From positions 550,248-614,247 of the forward strand of contig VJWM01000151.1 of assembly GCA_010909165.1 (NCBI GenBank): 64,000 nucleotides of DNA, given 5' to 3'. The notes below the pieces were generated by a model. The model was not told the origin of the DNA and did not search any database. It saw only the letters and a list, made by a program, of their open reading frames with translations. The translations under genes and the position numbers were made by a program. Position 1 is the stretch's first letter. Each line of letters begins with the position of its first letter. The DNA comes from Anthoceros angustus (lineage: Eukaryota > Streptophyta > Anthocerotopsida > Anthocerotales > Anthocerotaceae). Of the stretch, positions 20,176 to 30,031 are shown piece after piece.

Positions 20176-21826
20176 CACACAGTGGTGATTGAGAACTTCA
20201 CCTTAAACTTCTGGATTTCCAGAGCTAGAAGAAGAAGAAGAAGAATTTTATTTGAGTCCACTAAGGACGGATTTCGGTCATGGGACTTGGTACTTGACAA
20301 CTTGTACCCTGGTGTGCCTAAGCTACTTGCACCAAGGGCATCCACTCCCTTTAGGCACCCCATCTAAGTACCGATCTAGGCTTAGGCCAAATGGACACAC
20401 ATTTATAAGAACGTTAGGATTAAGCATGCTGAGCTTAGATCAATACTTAGATGGGGTGCCTAAAGGGAGTGGATGCCCTTGGTGCAAGTAGTTTAGGCAC
20501 ACCATGGTACAAGTTGTTAAGTACCAAGTCCCACGACGGAAATCCGTCATTAGTGGACTTAAATAAAATTCTTCTTCTTCTTCAAGGCTAGGCTGGGCCA
20601 AGGGTAGGCTCCCATTCCTGGAAATATTAAATGATTGGCAACAGCAACATCATATGGTATGGTGAAGTATAAGTGTTGCCATGGCAAATCCGGACATGAA
20701 TAAGTGAACTAGTCTAGTCTGGCCATGATCGGGCCACACCCAAGAGTGAAACCGGTCTTACAGCAAAAGAAGTAGTATGTATATATTTTTAGTAGAGAAT
20801 TCCATGTGCAGCAAACGAGATTGTTGGCATACTGCTAAAACATCTCGGAATTGAGTGTGGTGATCCTTTTATGGCGACGAAGACCATTTAACCATTAAAC
20901 TAAAAAGAGTCTTGCGCGTTGAACTTGTACATTCTTAGTTCAAAAGAAGACGAATATGGGAAAATGTTACTTAGTGAAGAAGAAGATTATGCAAACAAAT
21001 ATTTTTGTTAAAGAGAAAAACGAGAATGAGGACGACGAGGAAGAAAATGAATATAAGGATAATATTTTTACTGAAAATAAGAACAAATATAGGGATGGTG
21101 TATAATTAATGTATACGATTTAGATATTTATAAAACTTTTAAAGATATTTTATTCTCTATATATATTTAATGTATGTAAATATATCATAATTATATAAAA
21201 TACATTATGTTCACTCTCTTTGATGTATACAATTTAAGCATTGTGATTACAACGGCCAATCCAATAAAATAGCAGCTATTTGCGATATTATCGAAAAGAG
21301 ACAGAGAGTAAGAAGCCTTGCATGAGAAGCAACTATTTGCGATATTATCGAAAAGAGGCAGAGAGTAAGAAGCCTTGCATGAGAAGCATGCAGCCCTGGA
21401 TCTAGTTGTTGTAAGTAGTGGTGGTAAGACTTAGCTTAGGGCTTAAGGAAGAAAGTATGCTTTAGGTAGTTACTTTGGAAATGATGTAAGCCTCCCTATA
21501 AAAGGAGATGAGGCGAGCCCTACAGAAATATCTTGTGATCCTAGCATTGGGAGCTACACTCTTGTGAGGATATGACTTTGGAGCCTAAAGGCCTTAGGAG
21601 CCTAAAGTGTGAGCATGTCTAGAAGGATCCTAGCACTTGGGAGCTACACTCTTGTGAGGATAGGACTGTGGTGCCTAAGGCCTTGGGAGCCTAGAGTGTG
21701 AGCGTGCTAGAGGAGAGCTGTTGAGGAAGAGATCGAGGGGAGAGAGCTAAGCTCCTAGCTTAGGGAAAGATGGGGCGCTTCTCTCTGATCTCTCATATAT
21801 TCTTGTTAACTCTTGCTGGAATAAAT
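19845..21826 (+). repeat. 1.98 kb direct repeat, copy A
   Basis: It starts at GCAGCTGCATGCTGACCTG and ends at CTTGCTGGAATAAAT. Inside are a PPR fragment, the inverted 5S-element pair, a 62-bp doublet (GCTATTTGCGATATTATCGA) and a TATAAAAGG site at 21497. A 97-bp doublet (GGGAGCTACACTCTTGTGAG) and an AATAAA near the end follow. The last 350 bases read like an LTR or a polymerase II transcript start and end. Copy B follows immediately. Confidence 0.85.
20222..20583. repeat. Head-to-head pair of 5S-derived SINE-like elements (inverted repeat)
   Basis: The left arm is a minus-strand element and the right arm a plus-strand element. Each is about 160 bases and nearly identical, with 5S-like heads facing a short centre at about 20383-20423. 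Each element has a 5S box A/C-like head (TTAAGCATGCT, then AATACTTAGATGGGGTGCC), a body with GTGGATGCCCTTGGTGCAAG, and the tail GGACTTAAATAAAATT plus CTT repeats. A transcript would form a long hairpin. Confidence 0.8.
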
Positions 21827-23772
21827 GCAGCTGCATGCTGACCTGTTAGCTAGTGCAGCTGAGCCCAGTTCATTTATTTGGAATTGCTTGGTGGACATGT
21901 ATGCAAAATGTGGCAGCATGGAGGACGCTCGAGATGTGTTTGTTTGATGGACTGGGTGAAAGGGGCGTGGTGACCTGGAATGCCATGATAGCAGGATACT
22001 CGCAGCAGGGCATAGGGCAGGAAGCCCTTCGTCTTTGGCAGGCGCTGTGCAATAGGAAGGCATTGTTGCACCTGATTTTTTGACATTTCTGTGCCTCCTG
22101 CAGGCGTACGTGCCAGTGGGGGCACCCCGGCTTGGGAGAAGGGAAAGCAGCTTCATGCACACAGTGGTGATTGAGAACTTCACCTTAAACTTCTGGATTT
22201 CCAGAGCTAGAAGAAGAAGAAGAAGAATTTTATTTGAGTCCACTAAGGACGGATTTCGGTCATGGGACTTGGTACTTGACAACTTGTACCCTGGTGTGCC
22301 TAAGCTACTTGCACCAAGGGCATCCACTCCTTTAGGCACCCCATCTAAGTACCGATCTAGGCTTAGGCCAAATGGACACACATTTATAAGAACGTTAGGA
22401 TTAAGCATGCTGAGCTTAGATCAATACTTAGATGGGGTGCCTAAAAGGGGTGGATGCCCTTGGTGCAAGTAGTTTAGGCACACCATGGTACAAGTTGTTA
22501 AATACCAATCCCACGACAATCCGTCATTAGTGGACTTAAATAAAATTCTTCTTCTTCTTCAAAACTAGGCTGGGCCAAGGGTAGGCTCCCATTCACGGAA
22601 ATATTAAATGATTGGCAACAACATCATATGGTATGGTGAAGTATAAGTGTTGCCATGGCAAATCCGGACATGAATAAGTGAACTAGTCTAGTCGGCCATG
22701 ATCGGGCCACACCCAAGAGTGAAACCGGTCTTCTGACAAAAGTAGTATGTATATATTTTTAGTAGAGAATTCCATGTGCAGCAAGCGAGATTGTTGGCAT
22801 CTGCTAAAACATCTCGAATTGAGTGTGGTGATCCTTTTATGGCGTGAAGACCATTTAACCATTAAACTAAAAGAGTCTTGCGCGTTGAACTTGTACATTC
22901 TTAGTTCAAAGAAGGCGAATATGGGAAAATGTTACTTAGTGAAGAAGAAGATTATGCAAACAAATATTTTTGTTAAAGAGAAAAAGCGAGAATGAGGACG
23001 ACGAGGAAGAAAATGAATATAAGGATAATATTTTTACTGAAAATAAGAACAAATATAGGGATGGTGTATAATTAATGTATACGATTTAGATATTTATAAA
23101 ACTTTTAAAGATATTTTATTCTCTATATATATTTAATGTATGTAAATATATCATAATTATATAAAATACATTATGTTCACTCTCTTTGATGTATACAATT
23201 TAAGCATTGTGATTACAACGGCCAATCCAATAAAATAGCAGCTATTTGCGATATTATCGAAAAGAGGCAGTAAAGCCTTGCATGAGAAGCAACTATTTGC
23301 GATATTATCGAAAAGAGGCGAGAGTAAAGCCTTGCATGAGAAGCATGCAGGATCTAGTTGTTGTAAGTAGTGGTGGTAAGACTTAGCTTAGGGCTTAAGG
23401 AAGAAAGTATGCTTTAGGTAGTTACTTTGGAAATGATGTAAGCCTCCCTATAAAAGGAGATGAGGCGAGCCCTGAAAATATCTTGTGATCCTAGCATTGG
23501 GAGCTACACTCTTGTGAGGATATGACTTTGGAGCCTAAAGGCCTTAGGAGCCTAAAGTGTGAGCATGTCTAGAAGGATCCTAGCACTTGGGAGCTACACT
23601 CTTGTGAGGATAGGGGTGGTGCCTAAGGCCTTGGGAGCCTAGAGTGTGAGCGTGCTAGAGGAGGCTGTTGAGGAAGAGATCGAGGGGAGAGAGCTAAGCT
23701 CCTAGCTTAGGGAAAGATGGGGCGCTTCTCTCTGATCTCTCATATATTCTTGTTAACTCTTGCTGGAATAAA
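21827..23772 (+). repeat. 1.95 kb direct repeat, copy B
   Basis: It lies directly after copy A with the same order of parts and ends at CTTGCTGGAATAAA. It differs mostly by single-base to five-base losses and is about 36 bases shorter. It includes a PPR fragment (21853-22160) and a second inverted 5S-element pair. Confidence 0.85.
22206..22561. repeat. Second copy of the head-to-head 5S-derived pair
   Basis: Same structure as 20222-20583, carried in repeat copy B. The right arm has lost a few bases relative to copy A. Confidence 0.8.
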
Positions 23773-23883
23773 CAGCAGCGGCAGACTGTGCTAACTGCGA
23801 GTCGCCCCGTGGAAGGACGGCGGGCTACTTGGAAGCCTAGTGTTGGTGTCTGGTGTTGTTTTTGTCGCTAAGTGCGTGGCTGC

Positions 23884-24138
23884 CCCACCTCCCTAAAAAG
23901 GGGTGTTACTCATAGTCAGCTTACGCCCTCCAAGCCCACCTCCCTAAAAAGGGGTGTTACTCATAGTCAGCTTACGCCCTCCAAGCCCACCTCCCTAAAA
24001 AGGGGTGTTACTCATAGTCAGCTTACGCCCTCCAAGCCCACCTCCCTAAAAAGGGGTGTTACTCATAGTCAGCTTACGCCCTCCAAGCCCACCTCCCTAA
24101 AAAGGGGTGTTACTCATAGTCAGCTTACGCCCTCCAAG
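23884..24138 (+). repeat. 51-bp tandem array, five near-perfect units, open in frame
   Basis: The unit contains CCTCCCTAAAAAGGGGTGTT and ends CGCCCTCCAAG. Because 51 is a multiple of three, the frame 23872-24243 stays open and would encode five copies of a 17-residue unit (PTSLKRGVTHSQLTPSK). Each unit also has a short palindrome, CCCT..AAAAAGGGG. There is no evidence that it is translated. Confidence 0.85.
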
Positions 24139-24449
24139 CACAGGCATTACCGGATCATGCATTTCACTCTAATCAAAGCACAAGCTACGTTGTTTTCTTT
24201 TACGGTGAATCGTTTTGAAACTTTATACAGAAATAAAACCTGAGATATAAAGCCCCGGCTAGGGGAGATCGCACGGCGACTCCATGACAGAACGCCTCCT
24301 ATAGCCAGGGGCGTGATGGATGCTGGATATTCACAAAACTGGTGTCGCTTCGTTGTAGCAGGGCAAGCCAGCGGATTCTTTGACAGCTGCCGGTTCACAG
24401 TAGACAGCCATCTGTATTTCTGTGCTCAAGTCCACTTGTGCACTTGGTC

Positions 24450-25600
24450 CAGCTTACAGCCATTCCTCGCTCAGAGGATCCGAGCCACGCTTATGATCGC
24501 TGTGTTGCAGATCTAGAGCAGCCAACTGCGAACGTAACTTCGTGCTACTTGTGCAACCTTCTCCTCGCGCCGGATCTCGTCTTCCCGGTTGCTGATGATC
24601 TCTCCGTTTCCTAGCTTCGACCCGTCCTCCCTGGCACGTCAAACCCTTCCCAGAGCAGCCTGCGAATCCAATTTCGTGCTACTTGCGGGCTCCATCTTCA
24701 TACACACCTGCTTTGACATCCGTGCACGTTTAGCGTTAATCTCTTCCACCACCGAGTCATCGAGCTCTAACACCATCTCGGCGATCGGTCTTTTGGGCGT
24801 CTTCGACTCGGATCCAGTCCCAGGCTCGACCAAGCGTGCTCTCACGTGGTCCGGACATGCAATCTTTTCCTCACGCCGGATCACGTATTCCCGGTTGCTG
24901 ATCCGTCTCCTTGCCAAATTTGACCCGTCCTCCATGGCACGTGAAGCTCTTCCCTTGGACCATCTACCTCGGAACTGTGCCTGGAAGGCAAAGGTGGCCC
25001 AGTCCACTTGCAGGCCATAGTAAGAGGCGATGGCGGCCCACAGTTTTACATCTATGTGTTCCTCCACTTGGGTACAAGCCGAACTCCTGCGTCACTTCTT
25101 GCAAAGACAATTTTCTCAAGGAAACGGTGATCTCGGGGATCCATGCCTTGGTCGCTCAGGCCTAGGCGACAGAAGTAGGCCCTGTCATGTGCAGGTCGTG
25201 TCTCTCTGTGCTCATCTGCAACCATCACCTGCTCCTGCTATTTTTTCCGGTTGCTGACCATCTCTGCGTCTCCTTGCTTCGACCCGTCCTCCATGACACG
25301 TGAAGCCATTCCCACGAACCTTCGGCCGTGGCTCTGTGCCTTGAAGGCGAAGGTGGCCCAGTCCACTTGCACGCCTCTGTACGAGGCGATGGCACCTCTT
25401 GCCAAGGACAGGCCCACATTTCTCCAAGAAGATGCAGACAACAAGCCCCGTTCGGGCTGAATGTGAAGGAGCCTGCGAGGGAGTGGAAGCGGAAGTATAG
25501 CATTTCCAAGGCTGAAGGGCGCCAGAGATGCATCAGACTTGCCCCACTGGTGTCACATGTGCGAGAAAACTTTGGGACCATCATGTGAGGTGCAACCCTA
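24450..25600 (-). other. Unknown repeated ORF module, two to three copies
   Basis: A minus-strand frame at 24639-25067 (142 codons) contains AAIASYYGLQVDWATFAFQA and later EDGSNLARRRISNRE, and is rich in basic residues. A related piece at 25238-25444 contains AIASYRGVQVDWATFAFKAQ and MEDGSKQGD. A third, shorter remnant lies at 24454-24642. I do not recognise the family. The 3' end of the second copy carries the repeat shared with 12960-13050. A decayed, duplicated host or transposon gene is the simplest reading. Confidence 0.45.
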
Positions 25601-25619
25601 GCCTCGTCCTTGCACTCTC

Positions 25620-26150
25620 TAGCCCTCCTCCTTGATTGCCCACAGGTCAGAGAGGCTGTCGCACCATTTTAGAGAGGTGCTACAGCCTCCCTGACCTGTA
25701 GACTGTGGACCATCTGGAGGCCTAAAAGGAGAAATAACGATCCGTCTATCCCCGGTTGCTAAACATGCACCCGAGAGTCCTGAATACACTTTCTTCTTCC
25801 CCTTTTCGTTACACACAGCGTACTTCATCTTTGGAATGCGTGCGCACATCGGGAGATTACTGGCCAGCCAGAAAGAGAGGCTTGCTCCGTATGAGTTCAC
25901 GAATGAAGCAGCCTGAGGATGGCCCGAGCTTGCGTCGTCCAAGCCCCTACATTTGGCATGCATATCTGGCACCAGACAGTTGCCAACAAAGATCGATCCT
26001 CTCCCATGGCCAGGCTCCTTCAAGATTGGGAATATGTACATGAAGCTGCGTGCACCCATGCTGGCAAAGGCTTGAAGGAGGCTGTCGACGAATGTACGTC
26101 CTCCTTCCTGCTGGAGTGATGCCCCAGGCCTGCTGCTGCCTAGCTGCATA
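25620..26150 (-). pseudogene. PPR protein pseudogene, antisense fragment
   Basis: The minus-strand frame 25619-26149 has degenerate PPR motifs: TFVDSLLQAFASMGA, SIFVGNCLVPDMHAKCRG and LDDA. Small insertions disturb the motif length. No start, stop or C-terminal domain is preserved. Confidence 0.6.
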
Positions 26151-26413
26151 ATAATGATCCACCGGTACCCTCATGCTGCTTCACCCTTTCCCTGCTGATC
26201 ATATCCTGCAAATATCATGCTATCAGTTGTGAAGGCCTGTAGAATCGATGCACAGCCAGCTGCAGCTGACAGTGGTGGTTCCGGGTAGTGGCAGTTAAGA
26301 AGTGGACGCCGTAACTGGTTGACATTACTCTGGCAGACCCGGAACTGCAGTTCACTGGAGCAGCAAGTGTTGGTGGAAGTCTATCCAGCTCCGGCTGTGA
26401 CACGGGCGCACGG

Positions 26414-26420
26414 TATATAA
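26414..26420 (+). promoter_or_regulatory. TATA box of the glycine-rich protein gene
   Basis: TATATAA about 165 bases upstream of the start codon at 26584, in otherwise balanced sequence. Confidence 0.6.
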
Positions 26421-26583
26421 CACCGGACCTTGTGCACACAAATCACTGACAAGGCAGCGATCCAGAGCTGTGTGCAGCATCACTTGCAATCTGCAGCCTG
26501 CGAGCTGCAACTGAACGCCCGTGCATGCATTGTGATCCTTGGTTAGAGCGAGAGTGATCGATCTGTCGACAGCGCTTCTAGCA

Positions 26584-27298
26584 ATGAAGGTCCACAACAT
26601 GGCGCCCGCTCTGGGCGCGCTGCTGCTCGCCCTGCTGGTGGTGCTGCCATTGCTGTGGCCCAAGGAGGTCCAAGGCGCGCGAGTGCTCTCCGACGATCCA
26701 CAAAGCTGGAATGGCGGCAACGGTGGCCATGGAGGCGGCGGCTATGGAGGAGGCGGCGGTCATGGAGGAGGTGGCGGCGGCCATGGAGGAGGCGGTGGCG
26801 GCGACCATGGTGGAGGCGGTGGCGGTGGCCATGGAGGAGGCGGTTATGGAGGCGGCGGCGGTGGCCATGGAGGCGGCGGCGGTGGCCATGGAGGTGGCGG
26901 CTATGGAGGCGGCGACCATGGAGGCGGCGGCCATGGAGGTGGCGGCTATGGAGGCGGCGGCCATGGAGGTGGCGGCTATGGGCGGCGACCATGGAGGTGG
27001 CGGCTATGGAGGCGGCGACCATGGGTGGCGGCTATGGAGGCGGCGACCATGGAGGTGGCGGCTATGGAGGCGGCGACCATGGAGGGGCGGCTATGGAGGC
27101 GGCGACCATGGAGGTGGCGGTTATGGAGGCGGCGACCATGGAGGTGGCGGCTATGGAGGCGGCAACCATGGAGGTGGCGGCCATGGAGGTGGCGGCTATG
27201 GAGGCGGCGGAGGCGGCGACCATGGAGGTGGCGGCCATGGAGGTGGCGGCTATGGAGGCGGCGGCGGTGGCCATGGAGGTGGCGGCCACAGAAAGTGA
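26584..27298 (+). pseudogene. Secreted glycine-rich protein gene with three short deletions in the repeat
   Basis: From ATG 26584 there is a signal peptide (core ALGALLLALLVVLPLLW, cleavage near VQGA), then ARVLSDDPQSWNGG, then His/Tyr/Asp-spaced glycine repeats of the type GGHGGGGYGGG. The frame breaks at about 26980 (2 bases lost), 27024 (2 bases) and 27086 (1 base). Reading then continues in the +1 frame to a stop at 27298 after GGGGHRK. Each break falls in the same repeat context and is seen by comparison with neighbouring units. Proteins of this kind are cell-wall or apoplastic structural proteins. Long frames on both strands are shadows of the GC-rich repeat. Slippage in sequencing is as likely as real mutation. 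Confidence 0.75.
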
Positions 27299-28040
27299 GG
27301 GCCATGAATGCGCGAGTACTTGGCCGAGGTAAGGGTGTCGATAGCAATGTCGCATTCTCTAGGCGTGATTCCAGGACGTCAATCAGTAAATGCAGACGGT
27401 TAGAAGGGCGACTTTGTGTTGGATCTCAAAAAGTCTTGTGGTGGGTTGTTGAAGGGCGGGCAAGGGCGGGGAGATTTGTCTGGATGTGAGCGTCGATACT
27501 GGTGTGCGACATCGGCGGGCATTCCCGACCAAGAGGATCCGGAATGTCGAGGTCCTACTCACCCGAGACCAGTGCGGATCGTAGCGCTGTGTACATAAAG
27601 TATAGGAGCAGGCACATGTAGATATCTTTGGCTGACTTGCAGCCTTGCAAGCTTGTGCGTGTGTGCAGTTTTGGTTTGCCGTGGCCGGTTGCTTTAGATG
27701 AATCAGATCCAAGGGGATCCGGAACTGGACGAATTGAGAGACTGTGTAATCTGGCTGTATCGGTTTTTGTAATCTGGCTATATCGGTTAAGAAAGTAATC
27801 TTCTTACCCGCACACTCTTTTTAGGAGCACAAGAACGAGAGATCTGGCTTAACACGACAGATTTCTGACCGATCATCAACGATTTCATGATGATCTCATG
27901 TTGCCATGAAATCATTGATGATCAATGACCTGACAAATGGCTTGAGTCCTTCCTTCTCTTGCTGTTGCATCTCTCTTGTCGGGCTATAATCTCAGAGGAG
28001 CTACACTGAAATCCTGCACATTGCCCTGCTCTACTCTGCC
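27299..28040. other. 3' flank of the glycine-rich gene
   Basis: No coding region is supported. ATCTGGCTATATCGGTT-type sequence is duplicated at 27750 and 27772, and an inverted pair (TCATCAACGATTTCATGA with ATGAAATCATTGATGATC) lies at 27875-27925. Confidence 0.4.
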
Positions 28041-28078
28041 CTGACTTCATTGCTCTTCGTTGCTGACGCTGGAGAGCG

Positions 28079-28365
28079 ATGGCAGGCCCAAGCTCGTCAT
28101 CCCAGCGGGCGCCAGCACTTGAGCTAGCCTTGGGGACGGTTCTCCAATTTGGAGACTGGGAGGTGTTAGAGGGGATGCAGGCGCGTACTGCGAGACCAAT
28201 TCCAACGTGGACATGGTCCCGCAGTACGCGTCTCCATCACACCAGCCGACGGAAACGACACCGGATGTCCAGCAGCTCGCGTTTGTGCCTAGCTCTCCTG
28301 AAGCGACATCAGGCTCTGTGTCTACAAGGTCTGTCTGAATCGGATGTCTTGATGACAGGCTGCCC
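28079..28365 (+). other. Possible exon-like segment upstream of the GCP2 fragment
   Basis: An open piece with ALGTVLQFGDWEVLEG and, in a second frame, YASPSHQPTETTPDVQQLAF ends at a good donor (AAG|GTCTGT). It may be an upstream GCP2 exon, but I see no family motif that proves it. Confidence 0.25.
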
Positions 28366-28479
28366 TGCCAGAGTCCAGGTTGATGTGAAGCCATGTATGT
28401 ACTTGCTGGAGTTGTAATATGGAACGGAATGCTTACTTTGCTTACTTTGTGGAGCAGGTGCACATATGTTAGCGACTCC

Positions 28480-28951
28480 CTATATCTGAGTGAGAATTGT
28501 ATGAGCGTCTCAATTTTCTCTAAAACCATATCGCATTTCAAGTTTCTGCTGGTGAACCATGCCTTGGCTGCTGCTTTAAAGGCCACTGTGCAGGTACATA
28601 ATATGTGTGCGTCTGTCTGTAAAGCTGGACAGCGGACAGCTCCCCTTGTCGGGGCTCTAAATGGCTTTTGCAGGACTATCATGCAATGGTGGTACAGTTG
28701 GAGCATAAATTCCGCCTAGCACGTTTGTCTCTGCAAGGAGTTTTGGTATTTCTGTCAGGTGACTAGATGTGTTGTGGACATTTGATGCTAAAAGTGTGCG
28801 ATGCTCTGGCACGTAAAAATTGGTCTATTGCAATTTAGATTCTGTGTTTTCTGTGTCCAGCCTTATGATGAGCGCAATGGAAGCATTGGCAGCTGTAGTA
28901 CAGAAGGCGACTGTCAAAAATCTTACAGGAGCTGTGTCACACCAGTGACCA
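28480..28951 (+). pseudogene. Gamma-tubulin complex component 2 (GCP2/SPC97) pseudogene fragment
   Basis: Three consecutive exon remnants with splice signals resemble the GCP2 GRIP region. Exon 28480-28593 ends in LVNHALAAALKATVQ before GTACAT. Exon 28674-28758 begins after GCAG with DYHAMVVQLEHKFRLARLSL and, after a one-base shift, FWYFCQ. Exon 28861-28951 has LMMSAMEALAAVVQKATVKN. GCP2 pairs with GCP3 in the gamma-tubulin small complex that nucleates microtubules. Frameshifts in the second and third exons and loss of everything after a TGA at 28949 show that it is dead. Retained introns mean it arose by DNA duplication, not retrotransposition. Confidence 0.72.
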
Positions 28952-29545
28952 TGGCCGGTAGCAACACGAGCACGGGTATCAGACTCGCAACCCTAGTATG
29001 AACTGGTATCGAGATTTTTGGAATATATTTTCTTTCCCCGTAATTAGAAAATAGAATTAATACATGTGTACAGCTCGAGTGATTAGTTGAATAGCCCATT
29101 TAGCTTGATTACGAGACCTATCCCCGTTTACCTACGGTGGTTGGACGCGGGCCTTCTTGGCCTGCGCCACCACAGATGTACAAGACTCGTCCGTGAGAGT
29201 AATGAGACAGCCATTCTTGGTGACTCAAGTCAGATATGACGATTCAAGGTCGTGACATTTGGTATGATTTGGTATGAGTAAAGTGATGCGAAGGATTATT
29301 CTATTGATGATTTGGAACATATTTATACAGTGTTTTATGCAGTTGTAACTGCTGTCATCATAACCGTGTGAGGTATGATAACCGTCGTGGTTAATGGCAG
29401 TAGGTTCTGTTTACCACGACTAATTAATTCTAAACCTCTGCACGAGCGAAGCGTGCCCTAATGCACCAGTGTAGGCAGAGCCCAGGACTCCAACACTCCC
29501 CCTCGTTGCAAACTGGGTGCATCGAGAGATTGAGTGATGTCGAAG

Positions 29546-29776
29546 ATGGCTTCAATCCCCTATGCCTGCCTGCAACTGATCCTGAGCATCCTGTCGGCAA
29601 TCTGGTGGCTTCTTCAGCTCGGGTCCTACGTCGTCGATGCCATAGCTGACAGAGTGACGAGGATGGTGGAGACAAAAGTACCCAGTCACAGAAAACATAA
29701 GGAGAGGTCACAACATCTGAAGCGCAGGCGCAAAGCTTCAAAATCCGAAAGCAGTTCGGTTAGTGCAGAGCAGTAG
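29546..29776 (+). CDS. Small ORF with one hydrophobic segment and a basic tail
   Basis: From the Met at 29546 the frame gives 76 residues: a hydrophobic stretch (ACLQLILSILSAIWWLLQLG), then an amphipathic stretch and a Lys/Arg/Ser-rich tail (KRRRKASKSESSS). It looks like a single-span membrane peptide, but I know no family and see no TATA box close by. It may be chance. Confidence 0.3.
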   Translation: MASIPYACLQLILSILSAIWWLLQLGSYVVDAIADRVTRMVETKVPSHRKHKERSQHLKRRRKASKSESSSVSAEQ

Positions 29777-29782
29777 ACAAAG

Positions 29783-29853
29783 TTCTCCACGCACCAAAGT
29801 TAAGCACCCCATCCGGGTACTGATCTGGCCCAAGGATGCTTAACCTTGGAGTT
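29783..29853 (-). pseudogene. 5S rRNA-derived sequence, minus strand
   Basis: The reverse complement begins AACTCCAAGGTTAAGC, continues with CTTGGGCCAGATCAGTAC and ends CGGATGGGGTGCTTAAC. These match, in order, the box A, intermediate element and box C control regions of plant 5S rRNA. The first 40 or so bases of 5S are absent, so this is a derived element or pseudogene, not a 5S gene. Confidence 0.75.
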
Positions 29854-30031
29854 ATGCAAGGAATATGCCCAAGTATATTACTTGAGCTTATCCACTTAGC
29901 TATTGTATCCTAAGAATATACTATAATATGCAAGGAATATGCCAAAACAACCTCTTCCTGAAGACAAAGATGATGCTGCACTCCATTGAGCAGCTAGCTG
30001 GATGAAGACTCCAGCAACTTGAGTGATGTCT

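Noticed and set aside
20600-21826. Intact LTR retrotransposon in the 19.8-23.8 kb repeats
   Set aside because: No protein domain, primer-binding site or target duplication is visible. Only an LTR-like terminal part can be argued.
26543-27355. Long His/Arg- and Ala-rich open frames on both strands
   Set aside because: They are other-frame readings of the glycine-rich repeat; any GC-rich trinucleotide repeat opens several frames.
28047-28706. 219-codon minus-strand frame
   Set aside because: It is antisense to the GCP2 exon remnants, which have matching splice sites on the plus strand. It has no family motif.
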